Origin: Pseudoalteromonas sp. MM1
GTDB lineage: Bacteria; Pseudomonadota; Gammaproteobacteria; Enterobacterales; Alteromonadaceae
Length of the DNA: 64,000 nucleotides
NCBI RefSeq assembly: GCF_030296835.1
Contig: NZ_AP027922.1
Coordinates: 2,046,001-2,110,000, forward strand
Direction of reading: 5' to 3'
Part shown: positions 1-10,604 of the stretch, piece after piece
Position numbering within the stretch: position 1 is the stretch's first letter
Layout: every line of letters begins with the position of its first letter
Position numbers and translations under genes: made by a program
Notes under the pieces: model-generated
Database searches by the model: none
What the model was told of the DNA's origin: nothing
The model's input: the letters and a program-made list of their open reading frames with translations, nothing else

Positions 1-485
1 TGCAATATTTGTTCGATCATTACTTTGGTTTGCCCATATGGGCTTGCTGCGCGTCCAAGCGGTAAATCTTCGGTATACGGGACTGAAGCCCCTTGACCAT
101 AAACCGTAGCTGAAGAGCTAAAAACTAGCTTATTAACGTTAAATTTAAGCATGCACTGACATAAGTTTAAGGTAGATACCAAGTTGGTATAGTAATATTC
201 AAGTGGTTTTTTTATTGATTCGCCAACCGCTTTTAAGCCTGCAAAGTGAATAACGGAATCAAACTTGTGCTCGCAAAACGTGGCAGATAACTTGTCAGTA
301 TCGAGTAAACTGGCGTGAATAAATTCAACTTTTCGCTTTGATAACGCTTCTACGCGAGTTAGCGATTCGCGACTCGAGTTACTTAAATCGTCTATTACTA
401 CTACGTCAAAACCATCTTTTAATAAGCTTAAAACAGTGTGGCTGCCAATATAGCCCGCGCCTCCTGTTACCAGTACTTTTTTCAT
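1..485 (-). CDS. galE: UDP-glucose 4-epimerase, N-terminal part (runs off the window)
   Basis: GalE interconverts UDP-galactose and UDP-glucose, the last step of the Leloir pathway in the cytoplasm. The frame opens at the ATG at 485 with MKKVLVTGGAGYIGSHT, the NAD-binding GxxGxxG Rossmann motif of extended SDR epimerases. It continues with IHFAGLKAVGES and SSSATVYG, which holds the first catalytic residue of the family, and leaves the window at base 1 with about 160 residues visible. It starts 10 bases after the galK stop, so it is the last visible gene of the run MFS-kdgK-GH117-galT-galK-galE. It takes galactose released from agar into UDP-glucose. The family assignment is firm; only the C-terminus is unseen. 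Confidence 0.95.
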   Translation of the reverse strand, partial: MKKVLVTGGAGYIGSHTVLSLLKDGFDVVVIDDLSNSSRESLTRVEALSKRKVEFIHASLLDTDKLSATFCEHKFDSVIHFAGLKAVGESIKKPLEYYYTNLVSTLNLCQCMLKFNVNKLVFSSSATVYGQGASVPYTEDLPLGRAASPYGQTKVMIEQIL

Positions 486-495
486 TAGATTGTCC

Positions 496-1650
496 TTATG
501 CTCTTATGAGTGATACACCAGCTGAAGGTACGCTTGTGTAAATCGTTTCTTTTAATCCTGTTTGTTGCTCGTACTGCGTTTCAATAGCACTAATTACATT
601 CTCTACCAAATAATTAGGAACAAACGCCACTACACAACCACCAAAGCCACCGCCCGTCATTCTTACCCCGCCGTGTTCATTAATTACTTTTGCGATAATA
701 TTCACAAGAGTGTCGATTTGGGAGGTGGTTATTTCGAACAAATCACGCATAGAGGCATGGCTTTGTGCCATTAGTGTGCTTAGTTTGGTTACATCGTTAT
801 TACTAAAGGCTTGCATGGCTTCTAATGTTCGCGCATTTTCATACACTATATGTTCAACACGTTTAGCTACATTTGGATCAAGGGTATGCTTTTTACTTTC
901 GTACTCATCAATGCTGACTTCGCGCAAGCTTGGTTTGGACAAAGCTTCTGCTCCTGCATAACATTGTTCTCGGCGTAAATTGTATTCACTATCTAGCAAG
1001 CCACGTTTAACGTTTGAGTTAACCATTAAAATTGTCATCTTTGGGTCAATACTCACCTCAATTAAATCAAGTGAGCGGCAATCTATACCCAATGCTTGTC
1101 CTTCTTGTCCACATGCTGATATAAGCTGATCCATAATTCCACAGTTGCAGCCCACAAAATTGTTCTCTGCAGCTTGCGCAATTTTGGCTATCTCTTTTCG
1201 CTCAATAGATAAATCACATAAATGATTAAACGCATAGGCAATACCTACCTCAAGGGAGGCTGAAGAACTAAGGCCTGCGCCCTGGGGCACATTACCGCTA
1301 ATACAGATATCGCAACCACTTAGTGTATAGCCACATTGTTGTAATTCATTTACTACACCGCGCACGTAGTTACTCCACGTTTGAGTGCTGTGGCTATTAA
1401 GCTCAGTATTAATAAAAAACGAATCAGTTTGATTATTACAATCTAGTGCAAGTACATTTACTTTATCGTCATCTCGCGCCGACACCGCAATAAAAGTGGC
1501 GTATTCAATAGCGCAAGGTAGTACAAACCCGTCATTATAATCTGTGTGTTCACCAATTAAATTGACGCGTCCAGGAGCTTTAACTGTAAAGTCTGCTTCG
1601 CGTCCATAGTGATTAATAAAAGCTAAACGTACGCTATGCTCAACATTCAT
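496..1650 (-). CDS. galK: Galactokinase
   Basis: Galactokinase phosphorylates D-galactose to galactose 1-phosphate with ATP. The 384-residue length is normal for bacterial GalK. The GHMP-kinase signatures are clear: the galactokinase motif [19 protein letters not shown] near residue 30, the ATP-loop [18 protein letters not shown] near residue 120, and the C-terminal MTGGGFGGC motif near residue 335. Its ATG overlaps the galT stop by 4 bases, so the two are translationally coupled. Placement in one operon with GH117 ties it to the galactose half of neoagarobiose. Confidence 0.97.
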   Translation of the reverse strand: MNVEHSVRLAFINHYGREADFTVKAPGRVNLIGEHTDYNDGFVLPCAIEYATFIAVSARDDDKVNVLALDCNNQTDSFFINTELNSHSTQTWSNYVRGVVNELQQCGYTLSGCDICISGNVPQGAGLSSSASLEVGIAYAFNHLCDLSIERKEIAKIAQAAENNFVGCNCGIMDQLISACGQEGQALGIDCRSLDLIEVSIDPKMTILMVNSNVKRGLLDSEYNLRREQCYAGAEALSKPSLREVSIDEYESKKHTLDPNVAKRVEHIVYENARTLEAMQAFSNNDVTKLSTLMAQSHASMRDLFEITTSQIDTLVNIIAKVINEHGGVRMTGGGFGGCVVAFVPNYLVENVISAIETQYEQQTGLKETIYTSVPSAGVSLIRA

Positions 1651-2702
1651 TTCTTGTTCTCTTTATAATGAGTGAGTGATTGTTTTTTTAATATAGTTGC
1701 GGCTTGCTCTGGGGTTATATCGCGCTGCGCTTCAGCCATCATTTCATAACCCACCATAAACTTTTTAACAGTTGCAGAGCGTAACAGTGGCGGGAAGAAC
1801 TGGCCGTGTAATTGCCAACATGAGTCATCTTGGTCATCATATGGCGCACCATGCCAACCCATTGAATAGGCAAATGAACATTGAAATAAATTGTCGTATT
1901 TGATCGTAATTTGTTTAATCAGCTCTGCTAGACTCTCTTGCTGGGCTGTTGTTAAATCAGTCATTCTAGTTATCGCAAAGCGCGGTAATAGTAGCGTTTC
2001 AAATGGCCACGCAGCCCAATAAGGCACAACCACTAGCCAGTCATCATTGATACATACAACGCGCTCCTCTAATTCCACTTCTCGTTTGGCATAATCAAGC
2101 AATAAATTTGACCCATGCTGCTGGGTGTATTGTTGTAAGTTAAGCTGCTTACGCTCGACTAAACTAGGTAACTGGTGTTGCGCCCAAATTTGGCCATGCG
2201 GGTGCGGATTAGAGCAACCCATTACAGCGCCTTTGTTTTCAAACACTTGTACCCAGCGGTAAGTCTTTGATAGCTCTTTACATTGCTGCTGCCACGTTGC
2301 CACCACATTGGTAATTTCAGCCAAAGACAATTCAGGTAAGGTTTTCGAATGATCCGGCGAAAAGCAGATTACTCGTGCAGTACCGCGTTCAGTTTGCATA
2401 CTAAATAGTGGATCATCAAACGCAACATCAGGTACATCTTCACGCAGTGCAGCAAAGTCATTGGTAAAAACAAACGTCCCTTCATAATTAGGATTTACTT
2501 CACCATTGATCCGAGTATTGCCTTTACATAAAAAACAGTTTTCGTCATAGGCGAGTTTGATTTCATGATCAACACTCTCTTCTTGGCCCTGCCAAGGTCG
2601 CTTAGCTCTATGCGGTGAGACCAATACTGATTCCCCTAATAAAGGGTTAAATCGGCGATGTGGATGTTCAGTAGGGTCAAATTGGCTGTTTTGATTATTC
2701 AT
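1647..2702 (-). CDS. galT: Galactose-1-phosphate uridylyltransferase
   Basis: GalT exchanges the nucleotide between UDP-glucose and galactose 1-phosphate, giving UDP-galactose and glucose 1-phosphate. The 351-residue product carries the HIT-type active site [10 protein letters not shown], whose histidine forms the uridylyl intermediate, and the upstream [13 protein letters not shown] block typical of class I GalT. The N-terminal HPHRRFNPL segment is also characteristic. It lies 11 bases after GH117 and overlaps galK by 4 bases. No galM (mutarotase) is seen in the window. Confidence 0.96.
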   Translation of the reverse strand: MNNQNSQFDPTEHPHRRFNPLLGESVLVSPHRAKRPWQGQEESVDHEIKLAYDENCFLCKGNTRINGEVNPNYEGTFVFTNDFAALREDVPDVAFDDPLFSMQTERGTARVICFSPDHSKTLPELSLAEITNVVATWQQQCKELSKTYRWVQVFENKGAVMGCSNPHPHGQIWAQHQLPSLVERKQLNLQQYTQQHGSNLLLDYAKREVELEERVVCINDDWLVVVPYWAAWPFETLLLPRFAITRMTDLTTAQQESLAELIKQITIKYDNLFQCSFAYSMGWHGAPYDDQDDSCWQLHGQFFPPLLRSATVKKFMVGYEMMAEAQRDITPEQAATILKKQSLTHYKENKK

Positions 2703-2713
2703 TACTTTAAGCC

Positions 2714-3802
2714 TTAATTACTATTTTGAAATGTGCCGGCATCAAGCACTTGTTTACGCGGTGTAAAGCGGCAAATATAATTCCAATTCCAACTAGCATC
2801 ATATTTATGACACAGCCCCCAACTAAGACCTGGCGCAGGGTTTTCATCAAAGCCTTTGCTTGGGCGGTATAAGCCTATGGCTTCAGGCCCGCCTTTAATA
2901 TGTGCCATGATTTCAAAGTTAATACCGTCTTTTGCAAATTGAATAGTATTTTTTTCAGGGCCATCGGTTGTCAGCAGGCTGGCAATTCCTCCTCTGAAGT
3001 TCCACACCACCACTTCATGACCACTGTTAGAGATAGGGTTAAACTCTGATTTTACATACGGGCCCATTACGTCATCAGCAATTGCAACACCATGTTTGAT
3101 TTCACGCCCGCCAAAGTTCATCCCTTCTCCTTGCGTTTCACCTTTGTAATACAAGTAAAATTTATTTTGGAAAAACACTAAACACGGATCGTGTACTTTA
3201 TGGCTATCAAAACTGCCTTTTTTACTAACGGCAAAGCGGTTGTCTTCATCCCCAGACCACACACCATCTTTGCTTGGGCTAACGATTGGCGCAGCTGACT
3301 TGTGCCATGGGCCGAAAGGAGAATCGGCTTGAGCAATGGCAATATGCTCATATTGACGGTTGGTATAAGGTGTTTCAACTGTTTGATAAACCAAATAGTA
3401 CTTACCTAGATGAGCAAATACTTCAGGTGTAAATACAGCACGGTCATCATATTCACCGGCTTTACCACGTGTAATAGCAACGCCTTGCTCTTGCCACGTA
3501 ATGCTGTCTTTTGAAGTAGCGTGCCACACTTGTGTTAAATCCCACGGAAATACTTTTGCCTCGGGATCATCTGCATTAAAACCTAACGTTTCGCCTTCGC
3601 CTTTGGTGTACCAACAGTGGTAAACACCCTCAATATATAAAACTGATGACGGATCACGGCGTATAACCCCTTCTTGATAAGCAAAATCACCTTTTAATGG
3701 TGTTACATCAAACTCTGTTAACCATTGAGGACCTCGGCTGTCATAGCCCCTTTCGATTGCTCGGCGGCTCGCTAAACTTAATTTTTGTTGATTATCAGAC
3801 AT
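2714..3802 (-). CDS. GH117 alpha-1,3-L-neoagarooligosaccharide hydrolase
   Basis: The GH117 enzyme removes 3,6-anhydro-L-galactose from the non-reducing end of neoagarooligosaccharides and splits neoagarobiose into D-galactose and L-AHG. The 362-residue protein starts with the helical SxAxxR-type signature of this family ([17 protein letters not shown]), which forms the dimer-swapped N-terminal domain. A five-bladed propeller follows, with [25 protein letters not shown] and [12 protein letters not shown] blocks that carry acidic and histidine active-site residues. No signal peptide is visible, so a cytoplasmic location is likely, with neoagarobiose entering through an inner-membrane transporter. 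It sits between a KDG kinase and galT, which handle products derived from the two sugars it releases. Confidence 0.93.
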   Translation of the reverse strand: MSDNQQKLSLASRRAIERGYDSRGPQWLTEFDVTPLKGDFAYQEGVIRRDPSSVLYIEGVYHCWYTKGEGETLGFNADDPEAKVFPWDLTQVWHATSKDSITWQEQGVAITRGKAGEYDDRAVFTPEVFAHLGKYYLVYQTVETPYTNRQYEHIAIAQADSPFGPWHKSAAPIVSPSKDGVWSGDEDNRFAVSKKGSFDSHKVHDPCLVFFQNKFYLYYKGETQGEGMNFGGREIKHGVAIADDVMGPYVKSEFNPISNSGHEVVVWNFRGGIASLLTTDGPEKNTIQFAKDGINFEIMAHIKGGPEAIGLYRPSKGFDENPAPGLSWGLCHKYDASWNWNYICRFTPRKQVLDAGTFQNSN

Positions 3803-3811
3803 GTCTATTCC

Positions 3812-4750
3812 TTACTTTGCACTGTTTAATTTAAGCGCTTGGTAAACGTCAAAAGGTAAAATGGCGCCTTGATGTTGCACAACTTGTGAGGCAACTTTAT
3901 CAGCCATGTGTAATGCGATTTGTGGTTCATGATGAGTCATTCTTGCGGCTAGATAGGTCCCTGCAAACGAATCTCCTGCCGCTGTGCTATCAACTTGCTG
4001 TGGTGCGGGGTTAAATGCACATTGCGCACTTAAGGTATTTTGGCAAAACACCTGCATGCCTTTACTACCGGCTTTAATCACCACTTCATCAATTGCAAAC
4101 TGTTGGCAATAATCAACAATATCATTCGCATTAGTATGGCCGAATAAAGTGTAGTGATCATCAAGCCCAGGTAACACCACATCACTGATTTGGTAGGCGC
4201 GCTCTAACCACTCAATTGCATGCGCTTTCGATTGCCACATGCGCGCACGGTAATTAGGATCAAACGCAATAATGCACCCTTGCGCTTTTAATTTAGTTAA
4301 TAAATCAACTAACTGTTGTTTTGAATCATCCTCTAAAATGGCAAGGCTTATACCACTAAAAAATACCCAGTCATTTTTGCCTAAACCAAAATCAAACGGT
4401 TGTTTGGCATATAGCTCCATCATGTGTTTCGCAGCAGACTGATTACGCCAATAGTCAAAGCTACGCTCTCCATGCTGATCAGTCGAGATGGCATAGATCC
4501 CCACATTATGGTCGGGAGTTTTGATCACCTGTTTGCTACTGATCCCTTCTTGCTGCCACTTTTTAAGCATATTAATGCTTAGAATATCTTCACCAACGGC
4601 GCTGAAAAGCTCACAATTTAACTGCTCTGCAAAACGTTTGGCATACACTAATGCGTTATAGGTATCTCCGGCAAAAGACTGCTGACATTCACTCACCCTT
4701 TTAGGCACAAGTTCAACCATGCATTCACCAATGGCTAATAAGGTACTCAC
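3812..4750 (-). CDS. kdgK: 2-keto-3-deoxygluconate kinase, PfkB family
   Basis: This ribokinase/PfkB sugar kinase of 312 residues most resembles 2-keto-3-deoxy-D-gluconate kinase (KDG to KDPG). Visible features are the N-terminal IGECMVELVP with the AGDTYN sugar-binding motif near residue 27, GEDILSINMLKKWQQEGI, FDPNYRARMW, and the catalytic PfkB signature DSTAAGDSF with the proposed base at Asp260. The product fits the L-AHG route, which converges on D-KDG before kinase and aldolase steps. Its start overlaps the MFS transporter stop by 4 bases and GH117 follows 9 bases after it. Substrate specificity is inferred from similarity and context. Confidence 0.88.
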   Translation of the reverse strand: MSTLLAIGECMVELVPKRVSECQQSFAGDTYNALVYAKRFAEQLNCELFSAVGEDILSINMLKKWQQEGISSKQVIKTPDHNVGIYAISTDQHGERSFDYWRNQSAAKHMMELYAKQPFDFGLGKNDWVFFSGISLAILEDDSKQQLVDLLTKLKAQGCIIAFDPNYRARMWQSKAHAIEWLERAYQISDVVLPGLDDHYTLFGHTNANDIVDYCQQFAIDEVVIKAGSKGMQVFCQNTLSAQCAFNPAPQQVDSTAAGDSFAGTYLAARMTHHEPQIALHMADKVASQVVQHQGAILPFDVYQALKLNSAK

Positions 4751-6342
4751 GCGCCCTCCAATGCTTTTTTTGCTGATACACCCGCTAACTGCTCTTCAAT
4801 TTCTTCTATCGATTTGTTTTTTGTCTCAGGCATAATTTTATAAAGCAATATAAAGCCAATTACGCCGCTGATGCTGTAGAACAAAAAGATATTCGCCGCG
4901 CCAAAGTTATTTAATTGCCAAGGGAAAAACTGCTGTACTAAATAGCTCACAACACTGGCAATAAACGCAAACGTTGGAATGGCAACACCACGGATACGGG
5001 TTGGGAATATTTCAGAAAAAATCACCCACATAATTGGGCCTATTGAAAAGTGAAACGCAGCAATAAAACCGGCAATACCAAATGATATAAGCGGCGCATT
5101 AATCGTTGCGGCACGTTGAATTAAATCACTTTCAAACCCTTGTAGTTGGGAAGCTGAAAACACCGTGGCTAATGCTTGTTTAAACTCAACATCACTGTGA
5201 TATACCTGACCAATCAACTGATCTAAGCCACTGACTGTATTTAAGCTTGAGAATTCCGCAATATGTTGAGCTGATAAACTATATTCAGCTTGGCTAAAGC
5301 CGATATAGCACATGAATAAACTAAGGGTAGCCGTCGCTAAGCCACCAATGACAAGAGGTCTGCGGCCCAATTTATCTATTAATAAAATCGCCACAACAGT
5401 AAAAACAATACTCACTAAGCCAATTAACACTGCGTTTAAAAACGCCGCATCAGTGCCTATGCCTAGTTGCTCAAATACTGTTGGCGCGTAAAACATTATC
5501 GCATTTATGCCGGTTACTTGCTGAACCAACGCAATAGTTAATGCAATAATCACCGCAGCACGAACGCGGCTATCAAGTAGCTGTTTAAAAGATGCTAAAT
5601 AGCTGCCTGTGTCTGAGTAATCGGTTAAACTCGTTTTTATAGTTTGCAGTTGCTCATCGGCCAACGTGCTATTTTTAGTTAATCGTAACAGTACCGCTTT
5701 TGCTCGAGTTTCGTTGCCTTTCATCACCAACCAACGCGGGCTTTGTGGAATAGTAAATAACAATAAAAACCAAAGTAGAGCCGGAATCACTTCAACCCCG
5801 AGCATCCAACGCCATAAATTTTCTTGCATAGCGTAGGTGCTGACCCACTGATAACTACTTTGCGATAGCTCAACTAATAAATAGTTAGCAAAATAAGCCG
5901 CCGATAAACCCACCACAATATTTATTTGAATCATAGAAACCAGTTTGCCACGGTATTTAGCGGGCGATACTTCACCGATATACATGGCTGCAACAGATAA
6001 AGAGGTAAACGCTAAACCACCAATAAAACGCGCAATGACCAACGCTTCATAGCTCGGCGCTAAAACCGAAGATATAGCAGAAAAAATATAAATGAATGCA
6101 ATGCCAATAAGTGTATTCTTACGACCAAACACATTACATATATAACCGGTGATCAGCAGTGCAAATAACACCCCAAAACCAGGAGCGCTTACCACAGTGC
6201 CTATTTGTATATCAGTTAAATTAAACTCAGCAGAAACAAAACGAACCGTTCCTGAGATCAAAGCAGCATCTAAGCCAAAGATAAAACCGCCAAAGGCGAC
6301 GATCAAGGCAAAAAAGAACACATTACGGTTGCTACCATTCAT
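4747..6342 (-). CDS. MFS sugar porter (major facilitator, sugar/proton symporter type)
   Basis: A 531-residue inner-membrane transporter of the sugar porter family, with about twelve hydrophobic segments. Sugar-porter signatures are visible: GFIFGLDAALISGTV in the first helix, RFIGGLAF, PESPRW-like PQSPRWLVMKGNE, QQVTGINAIMFYAP in helix 7, DKLGRRP, and the C-terminal PETKNKSIEEIEE. An unusual loop of about 60 residues (roughly residues 350-410) lies between two late helices. As the first gene of the galE-ward operon, and directly behind a perfect TTGTTAACAA palindrome, it probably imports neoagarobiose, galactose or L-AHG. Which of these it carries cannot be told from sequence. Confidence 0.9.
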   Translation of the reverse strand: MNGSNRNVFFFALIVAFGGFIFGLDAALISGTVRFVSAEFNLTDIQIGTVVSAPGFGVLFALLITGYICNVFGRKNTLIGIAFIYIFSAISSVLAPSYEALVIARFIGGLAFTSLSVAAMYIGEVSPAKYRGKLVSMIQINIVVGLSAAYFANYLLVELSQSSYQWVSTYAMQENLWRWMLGVEVIPALLWFLLLFTIPQSPRWLVMKGNETRAKAVLLRLTKNSTLADEQLQTIKTSLTDYSDTGSYLASFKQLLDSRVRAAVIIALTIALVQQVTGINAIMFYAPTVFEQLGIGTDAAFLNAVLIGLVSIVFTVVAILLIDKLGRRPLVIGGLATATLSLFMCYIGFSQAEYSLSAQHIAEFSSLNTVSGLDQLIGQVYHSDVEFKQALATVFSASQLQGFESDLIQRAATINAPLISFGIAGFIAAFHFSIGPIMWVIFSEIFPTRIRGVAIPTFAFIASVVSYLVQQFFPWQLNNFGAANIFLFYSISGVIGFILLYKIMPETKNKSIEEIEEQLAGVSAKKALEGA

Positions 6343-6414
6343 ACATCTTTATCCAATTTTGTTGTTATCATTGTGTGTGTTAATTCAAAAATTAACAATT
6401 AAGGAACCTCTTAA

Positions 6415-6428
6415 AATTGTTAACAATT
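6415..6428. promoter_or_regulatory. Candidate agar-regulon operator, AATTGTTAACAATT
   Basis: A perfect 14-base palindrome in the divergent region between the MFS-kdgK-GH117-gal operon (start 6342) and GH50 (start 6662). It matches the TNGT-N2-ACNA form of FadR/UxuR-type GntR operators. Its spacing from the MFS start, about 70 bases, suits a repressor site at or near the promoter. Confidence 0.75.
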
Positions 6429-6592
6429 AACCATAGGTAATGCATTCGAGGTTATTTCATAATTAACTCGCATGCAACATATATTTTCAAAAAACTCTGT
6501 TTTCACACTGGAAAGCAAAATTTCTGAAAATCTTTAAAATTCTTAATATCAATAGCTTAAATATATAAATAGGCAACCACACAAATTGCACT

Positions 6593-6602
6593 TTGTTAAC
6601 AA
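6593..6602. promoter_or_regulatory. Candidate agar-regulon operator, TTGTTAACAA
   Basis: Second copy of the palindrome in the same divergent region, 59 bases before the start of the first GH50 gene. A half-site (AAATTGTTAAA) lies another 35 bases downstream. Two operators in one divergent region suggest separate control of the two transcripts or looping between them. Confidence 0.75.
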
Positions 6603-6661
6603 TTTTCAATTTGTATTTTTTCGTGTATGGTGTGTTAAATTGTTAAAAAGGTTGGACTATA

Positions 6662-8995
6662 ATGAAATATAAAAAAAATCTGGCAGTAACAGCACTGGCA
6701 CTCGCCCTCACAGGGTGTAATCAACAAACTAATAGCGTGTCCGATCCCGTGGCAGCTGAAGCAACAAGCAGCTCGACCCTGTTGCACTTATTAGATGATG
6801 CCCAGCATACGGCTGACATGGCGGTTAAAATAAAAACCAGCGGTGCTCAGGTCACTAATAACGATAATATTTTAAATATTGCGTTTAATTCAGAGCAAAA
6901 CCTTTATTCAGGAGTCACCTTTACTCCTGATACCCCATGGGATTGGAGCCAATTTAAAAATTTCAATATTGCCTTTGAACTTGCAAACCCAGGCCAACAT
7001 TCAGTACAAATTTACTTAGATATCTCAGATATTGATGGTGCTAATTATACCCGCACAGTGAATGTACCTATCGATGGCTTTAATACTTATTATGCCAAAC
7101 TTGATGGCCATGATTTAGCCACTCCTGATGGAGAAGAAAATGTAGAGCTTAACTTTACCTCAGGCTTACGCTCTAACCCTGCAACATGGCAATCCGATGA
7201 AACTCAGTTTATCTCTATGTGGGGCAAAAAGAATTTAAACCTAAAAGGGATCACTAAGATTTCTTTGAGTGTACAAAGCGCATTACATGATAAAGCATTA
7301 CAGATAAAATCAATCGATTTACGTAGCAACCCTGAATTCGATACTGAATTTTTAACCCACATTGTTGATAAGTTTGGCCAAAATGCAAAACAAGACTTTG
7401 CCTACAAAATAGACTCTGAAGCCGAATTAATCGCAGATAAAAAACAAGAAGCGCAACAGCTTCTATCACAGCGTCCAGCAGATCGCTCACGCTTTGGTGG
7501 TTGGGCACAAGGACCAAAACTAGAGGGCACAGGCTACTTTAGAACAGCAAAACACAATGGTAAATGGTCGTTAGTCGACCCAGATGGTTACCTTTATTTG
7601 GCAACCGGTTTAGATATTATTCGTCTTGCCAACTCAACTACATTAACAGGTTATGACTTTGATCAGTCTCTCTTTAAAAGCGCCAATGAATCGGGCTTAA
7701 CACCTGAAGATTCCAAAGGGTTAAACCGAGTTAACAAAGAAGCACTACCAAGTCGCTTTGTCGCATCACAAGTACGTAAAGATTTGTTTGAATGGTTACC
7801 AAGTTATGATGAGCCAATGGGTAAGCACTATGGTTACCGTAAAAGCGCTCATTCAGGTCCACTTGCGCACGGCGAAACCTACAGCTTTTATTCTGCCAAC
7901 CTTGAACGTAAATACGGCCAAAATAATAGCGACTTTATGCAAAAGTGGCGCGAAGTTACTCTGCAACGCATGATAACGTGGGGCTTTACCTCGCTAGGTA
8001 ACTGGACAGATCCAAGTTACTACGATAATCAACAAGTGCCCTACTTTGCTAATGGCTGGATCATCGGTGACTTTAAAACCGTTTCAAGTGGTAATGATTT
8101 TTGGGGAGCAATGCCTGACGTATTTGACCCCCATTTTGCAGAGCGTGCAGATATTACCGTAGAGAACGTCGCAAAAGAGGTTAAAAACTCACCTTGGGCA
8201 GTAGGCGTGTTTATTGATAACGAAAAAAGCTTTGGCCGCCCTGACTCTGTACAGAGCCATTATGGGATTGTGATCAACACGCTGGACAGAGACGCAGCAA
8301 CAGTGCCGACAAAAGCTGAGTTTTCTCGCTTAATGAAGCAAAAATACACTGATATTAATCAACTCAATCAAGTGTGGCATTTAAATTTAGCCTCATGGGA
8401 GGAGTTTGATAAAGGCGTAAAAGTAGATGTTAAAAACAACGATCAACTTGCTGACTTTTCAATCATGTTAACCGCCTACGCCGACAAATACTTTAGTGTA
8501 GTTGATGCGGCAATGGATAAACATTTACCTAATCACTTGTATTTAGGCGCGCGTTTTCCTGATTGGGGCATGCCAATTGAAGTCGTTAGAGCATCAGCAA
8601 AGCATGTTGACGTGATCAGTTTTAATGCATACAAAGAAGGCATCAAGCCTAAAAAGTGGGAATTCTTAAGTGAATTTGATAAGCCGACTATTATTGGTGA
8701 ATTCCATGTTGGCGCATTAGATTCTGGCTTGTTCCACCCAGGGCTTATTCATGCCGCTGATCAACAAGACCGCGCAAAAATGTACACTGACTATATGCGT
8801 TCAGTCTTTGACAACCCATACTTTATAGGCGCTCATTGGTTCCAATACATAGACTCGCCTATTACTGGCCGTGCTTATGATGGAGAGAACTATAACGTTG
8901 GTTTCATTACAGTCACAGATCGTCCTTATACTGAAATGGTTGAAGCAGCAAAAACTGTGAATAATGAAATGTACGAGCGACGATTTAAGGAATAA
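6662..8995 (+). CDS. GH50 beta-agarase lipoprotein (first of three)
   Basis: A 777-residue GH50 enzyme, a family that cleaves beta-1,4 bonds of agarose, typically releasing neoagarobiose. The protein begins with a lipoprotein signal peptide ending in LALTGC, with Asn after the lipidated Cys, so outer-membrane sorting is likely. Residues about 45-215 form a beta-rich CBM-like domain as in other GH50 enzymes, and the TIM-barrel catalytic domain follows from about 260. The two family glutamates are visible: the acid/base Glu521 in FIDNEKSFG and the nucleophile Glu680 in IIGEFHVGALDSG. A strong hairpin terminator follows at 9007. The operator at 6593 lies in its promoter region. Confidence 0.93.
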   Translation: MKYKKNLAVTALALALTGCNQQTNSVSDPVAAEATSSSTLLHLLDDAQHTADMAVKIKTSGAQVTNNDNILNIAFNSEQNLYSGVTFTPDTPWDWSQFKNFNIAFELANPGQHSVQIYLDISDIDGANYTRTVNVPIDGFNTYYAKLDGHDLATPDGEENVELNFTSGLRSNPATWQSDETQFISMWGKKNLNLKGITKISLSVQSALHDKALQIKSIDLRSNPEFDTEFLTHIVDKFGQNAKQDFAYKIDSEAELIADKKQEAQQLLSQRPADRSRFGGWAQGPKLEGTGYFRTAKHNGKWSLVDPDGYLYLATGLDIIRLANSTTLTGYDFDQSLFKSANESGLTPEDSKGLNRVNKEALPSRFVASQVRKDLFEWLPSYDEPMGKHYGYRKSAHSGPLAHGETYSFYSANLERKYGQNNSDFMQKWREVTLQRMITWGFTSLGNWTDPSYYDNQQVPYFANGWIIGDFKTVSSGNDFWGAMPDVFDPHFAERADITVENVAKEVKNSPWAVGVFIDNEKSFGRPDSVQSHYGIVINTLDRDAATVPTKAEFSRLMKQKYTDINQLNQVWHLNLASWEEFDKGVKVDVKNNDQLADFSIMLTAYADKYFSVVDAAMDKHLPNHLYLGARFPDWGMPIEVVRASAKHVDVISFNAYKEGIKPKKWEFLSEFDKPTIIGEFHVGALDSGLFHPGLIHAADQQDRAKMYTDYMRSVFDNPYFIGAHWFQYIDSPITGRAYDGENYNVGFITVTDRPYTEMVEAAKTVNNEMYERRFKE

Positions 8996-9006
8996 AGCTT
9001 AAATAG

Positions 9007-9050
9007 TGGTCTATTGTAATGTGTTGACAATAGACCATTCGCTTTTTTTT
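9007..9050 (+). terminator. Rho-independent terminator after GH50
   Basis: A perfect 11-bp stem (9007-9017 with 9027-9037) is followed within five bases by a run of eight T. It separates the GH50 gene from the GntR gene, so the regulator has its own promoter in the 50 bases that follow. Confidence 0.85.
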
Positions 9051-9101
9051 ATATACACTAAGTAAAGAAAAACAAAGCATAAAATAAACGTAGGAAAAAA
9101 T

Positions 9102-9716
9102 ATGGCCGCAACTAAACCAACAAAAATTTTATCTGTAAAAGATCAAATAGCTGAACAGCTACGTTCAGATATTATTTCTGGTGAGATGCCCCCACAAACT
9201 AAATTGAATGAAAAAGAGTTAGCAGAACGTTTTGGCCTATCCCGTGGCCCTATTCGTGATGTTATATTGCAATTGACGAAAGAAGGTTTATTGATTTCAC
9301 GAAATAACTGTGGTGCATCAGTAAACAGCGTACTTGATCCTAAACTGCAAAAGTTAATGATCAAACTACGCCGCAGCATTGAAGAATATGCGGTTACAGA
9401 GCTAAACGGCAATTTAACCGAGCAGAATATAGCGGACTTAGAAGATATTCTCACGGCACTGCAAGATGCACTAGAACGTGAAGACTATACAGAAGTAACT
9501 AAAATCGATATTTCGTTTCACCAATACTTAATTTACCAAGCTGGTGGCGAAGAGCTGGTTAATATTTGGTACCCTTACGTTATGCGTATGCGTTTAAATT
9601 ACAAGCGCATAACCTCAAGCTCTGAATGCGTTAATGAACACCGCGCCATCCTTGAAGCATTAAAAGCGCAAGACAGTGCAACTGCAATTAAAGCTATTAA
9701 ACACAATATCAAATAA
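9102..9716 (+). CDS. GntR-family regulator, FCD (FadR) subfamily; likely agar regulon regulator
   Basis: A 204-residue cytoplasmic DNA-binding protein. The N-terminal winged helix-turn-helix (residues about 10-75) shows the GntR pattern: VKDQIAEQLRSDIISGEMPPQTKLNEKELAERFGLS followed by RGPIRDVILQL. The rest is an all-helical FCD ligand-binding domain, slightly shorter than usual. FadR/UxuR-like GntR proteins bind palindromes of the form TNGT-N2/3-ACNA, and the recurring TTGTTAACAA before the agar genes fits this. That makes it the best candidate in the window for the agar-locus repressor, with a sugar acid or oligosaccharide intermediate as effector. The regulator-operator pairing is inferred. 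Confidence 0.85.
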   Translation: MAATKPTKILSVKDQIAEQLRSDIISGEMPPQTKLNEKELAERFGLSRGPIRDVILQLTKEGLLISRNNCGASVNSVLDPKLQKLMIKLRRSIEEYAVTELNGNLTEQNIADLEDILTALQDALEREDYTEVTKIDISFHQYLIYQAGGEELVNIWYPYVMRMRLNYKRITSSSECVNEHRAILEALKAQDSATAIKAIKHNIK

Positions 9717-9738
9717 AAAAATAAATTTTATGCTTAAC

Positions 9739-9768
9739 AAAGCCGCTGTAAAACGGCTTTTTAGTTTT
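9739..9768 (+). terminator. Rho-independent terminator after GntR gene
   Basis: Stem AAAGCCG/CGGCTTT (9739-9745 with 9754-9760) with an 8-base loop and a T-rich tail. Confidence 0.8.
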
Positions 9769-9944
9769 AAAGCTCACAAAACCCCTTTAAGTTATTATTC
9801 ATAAAGATATTATGAGGCGGTGCGCTCAAGAGAAGACATTCAAAATATAAATAAGTGATAAGGCTGAAGTCAAACCGCTTTGCGCCAGTGGACGGTGGGA
9901 ACGCTTGCCTAACCGGCGAAAAATAGCAGGCCGAAATGTTCTAG

Positions 9945-10600
9945 TTAACCCCTGCCAGACACTTTTCTAAAAGAATTTTCATACTCTACTGATGACTGAG
10001 CATTAATAGCTGAGTGCAGCCTTTGCTGATTGTAATATTTCATTTATTCAGTAACATCATTTTTCATGTGTTCACGAGTTGGCTGCCCCACTTTTAACAG
10101 CCAATCATGTTTCAAGCTGCCAAAGAACCTTTCAACAACAGCGTTATCCCAACGAGCCCCTACATCACCCATGCTTGCTCGCGTATCAAACTGCTGTAAC
10201 AGGCTACGATATCGCTTACTCGTATACTGAGACCCCTGTCAGAATGAAACACCAAACCTTTAGCTGGTTTTATAGCGTGTTATTTTAAAACCTTCTTTGC
10301 GTAAGTTCTTGCATAACTCACGGTAATCTAAGCTTTCTACTTGTTTACAGCACTTTATTGAGCAGCCTGATAATCTTGAATCGCTGTTACCTTGGAACAT
10401 TAAACAAGCTGGGTGTCGTTAGCTAGACGCTTACGTTTAAACAGCGCTTTGGCTCTGCGATAAAGATGCTGCTCTTTGGTCGTTATAAGCTTTGCTGGAC
10501 GCGCCAGCCATGCGTAATCACTTGAGCTACTCACCTTCATAGCTGAGCATAATTTTATAACTCGAAAAGTTTGGCTATTTTCTTTGATGAACTGATACTT
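9945..10600 (-). pseudogene. IS3-family transposase OrfB remnant
   Basis: Translation of the minus strand gives the end of an IS3 OrfB integrase: RASMGDVGARWDNAVVERFF, then LKHDWLL and a KYYNQQRLHSA block typical of the DDE domain C-terminus. An in-frame TAA at 10044-10046 interrupts it 34 codons before the natural stop. Further upstream (about 10200-10600) only scattered, frame-shifted pieces can be recognised. It is not functional. Confidence 0.75.
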
Positions 10601-10604
10601 TACT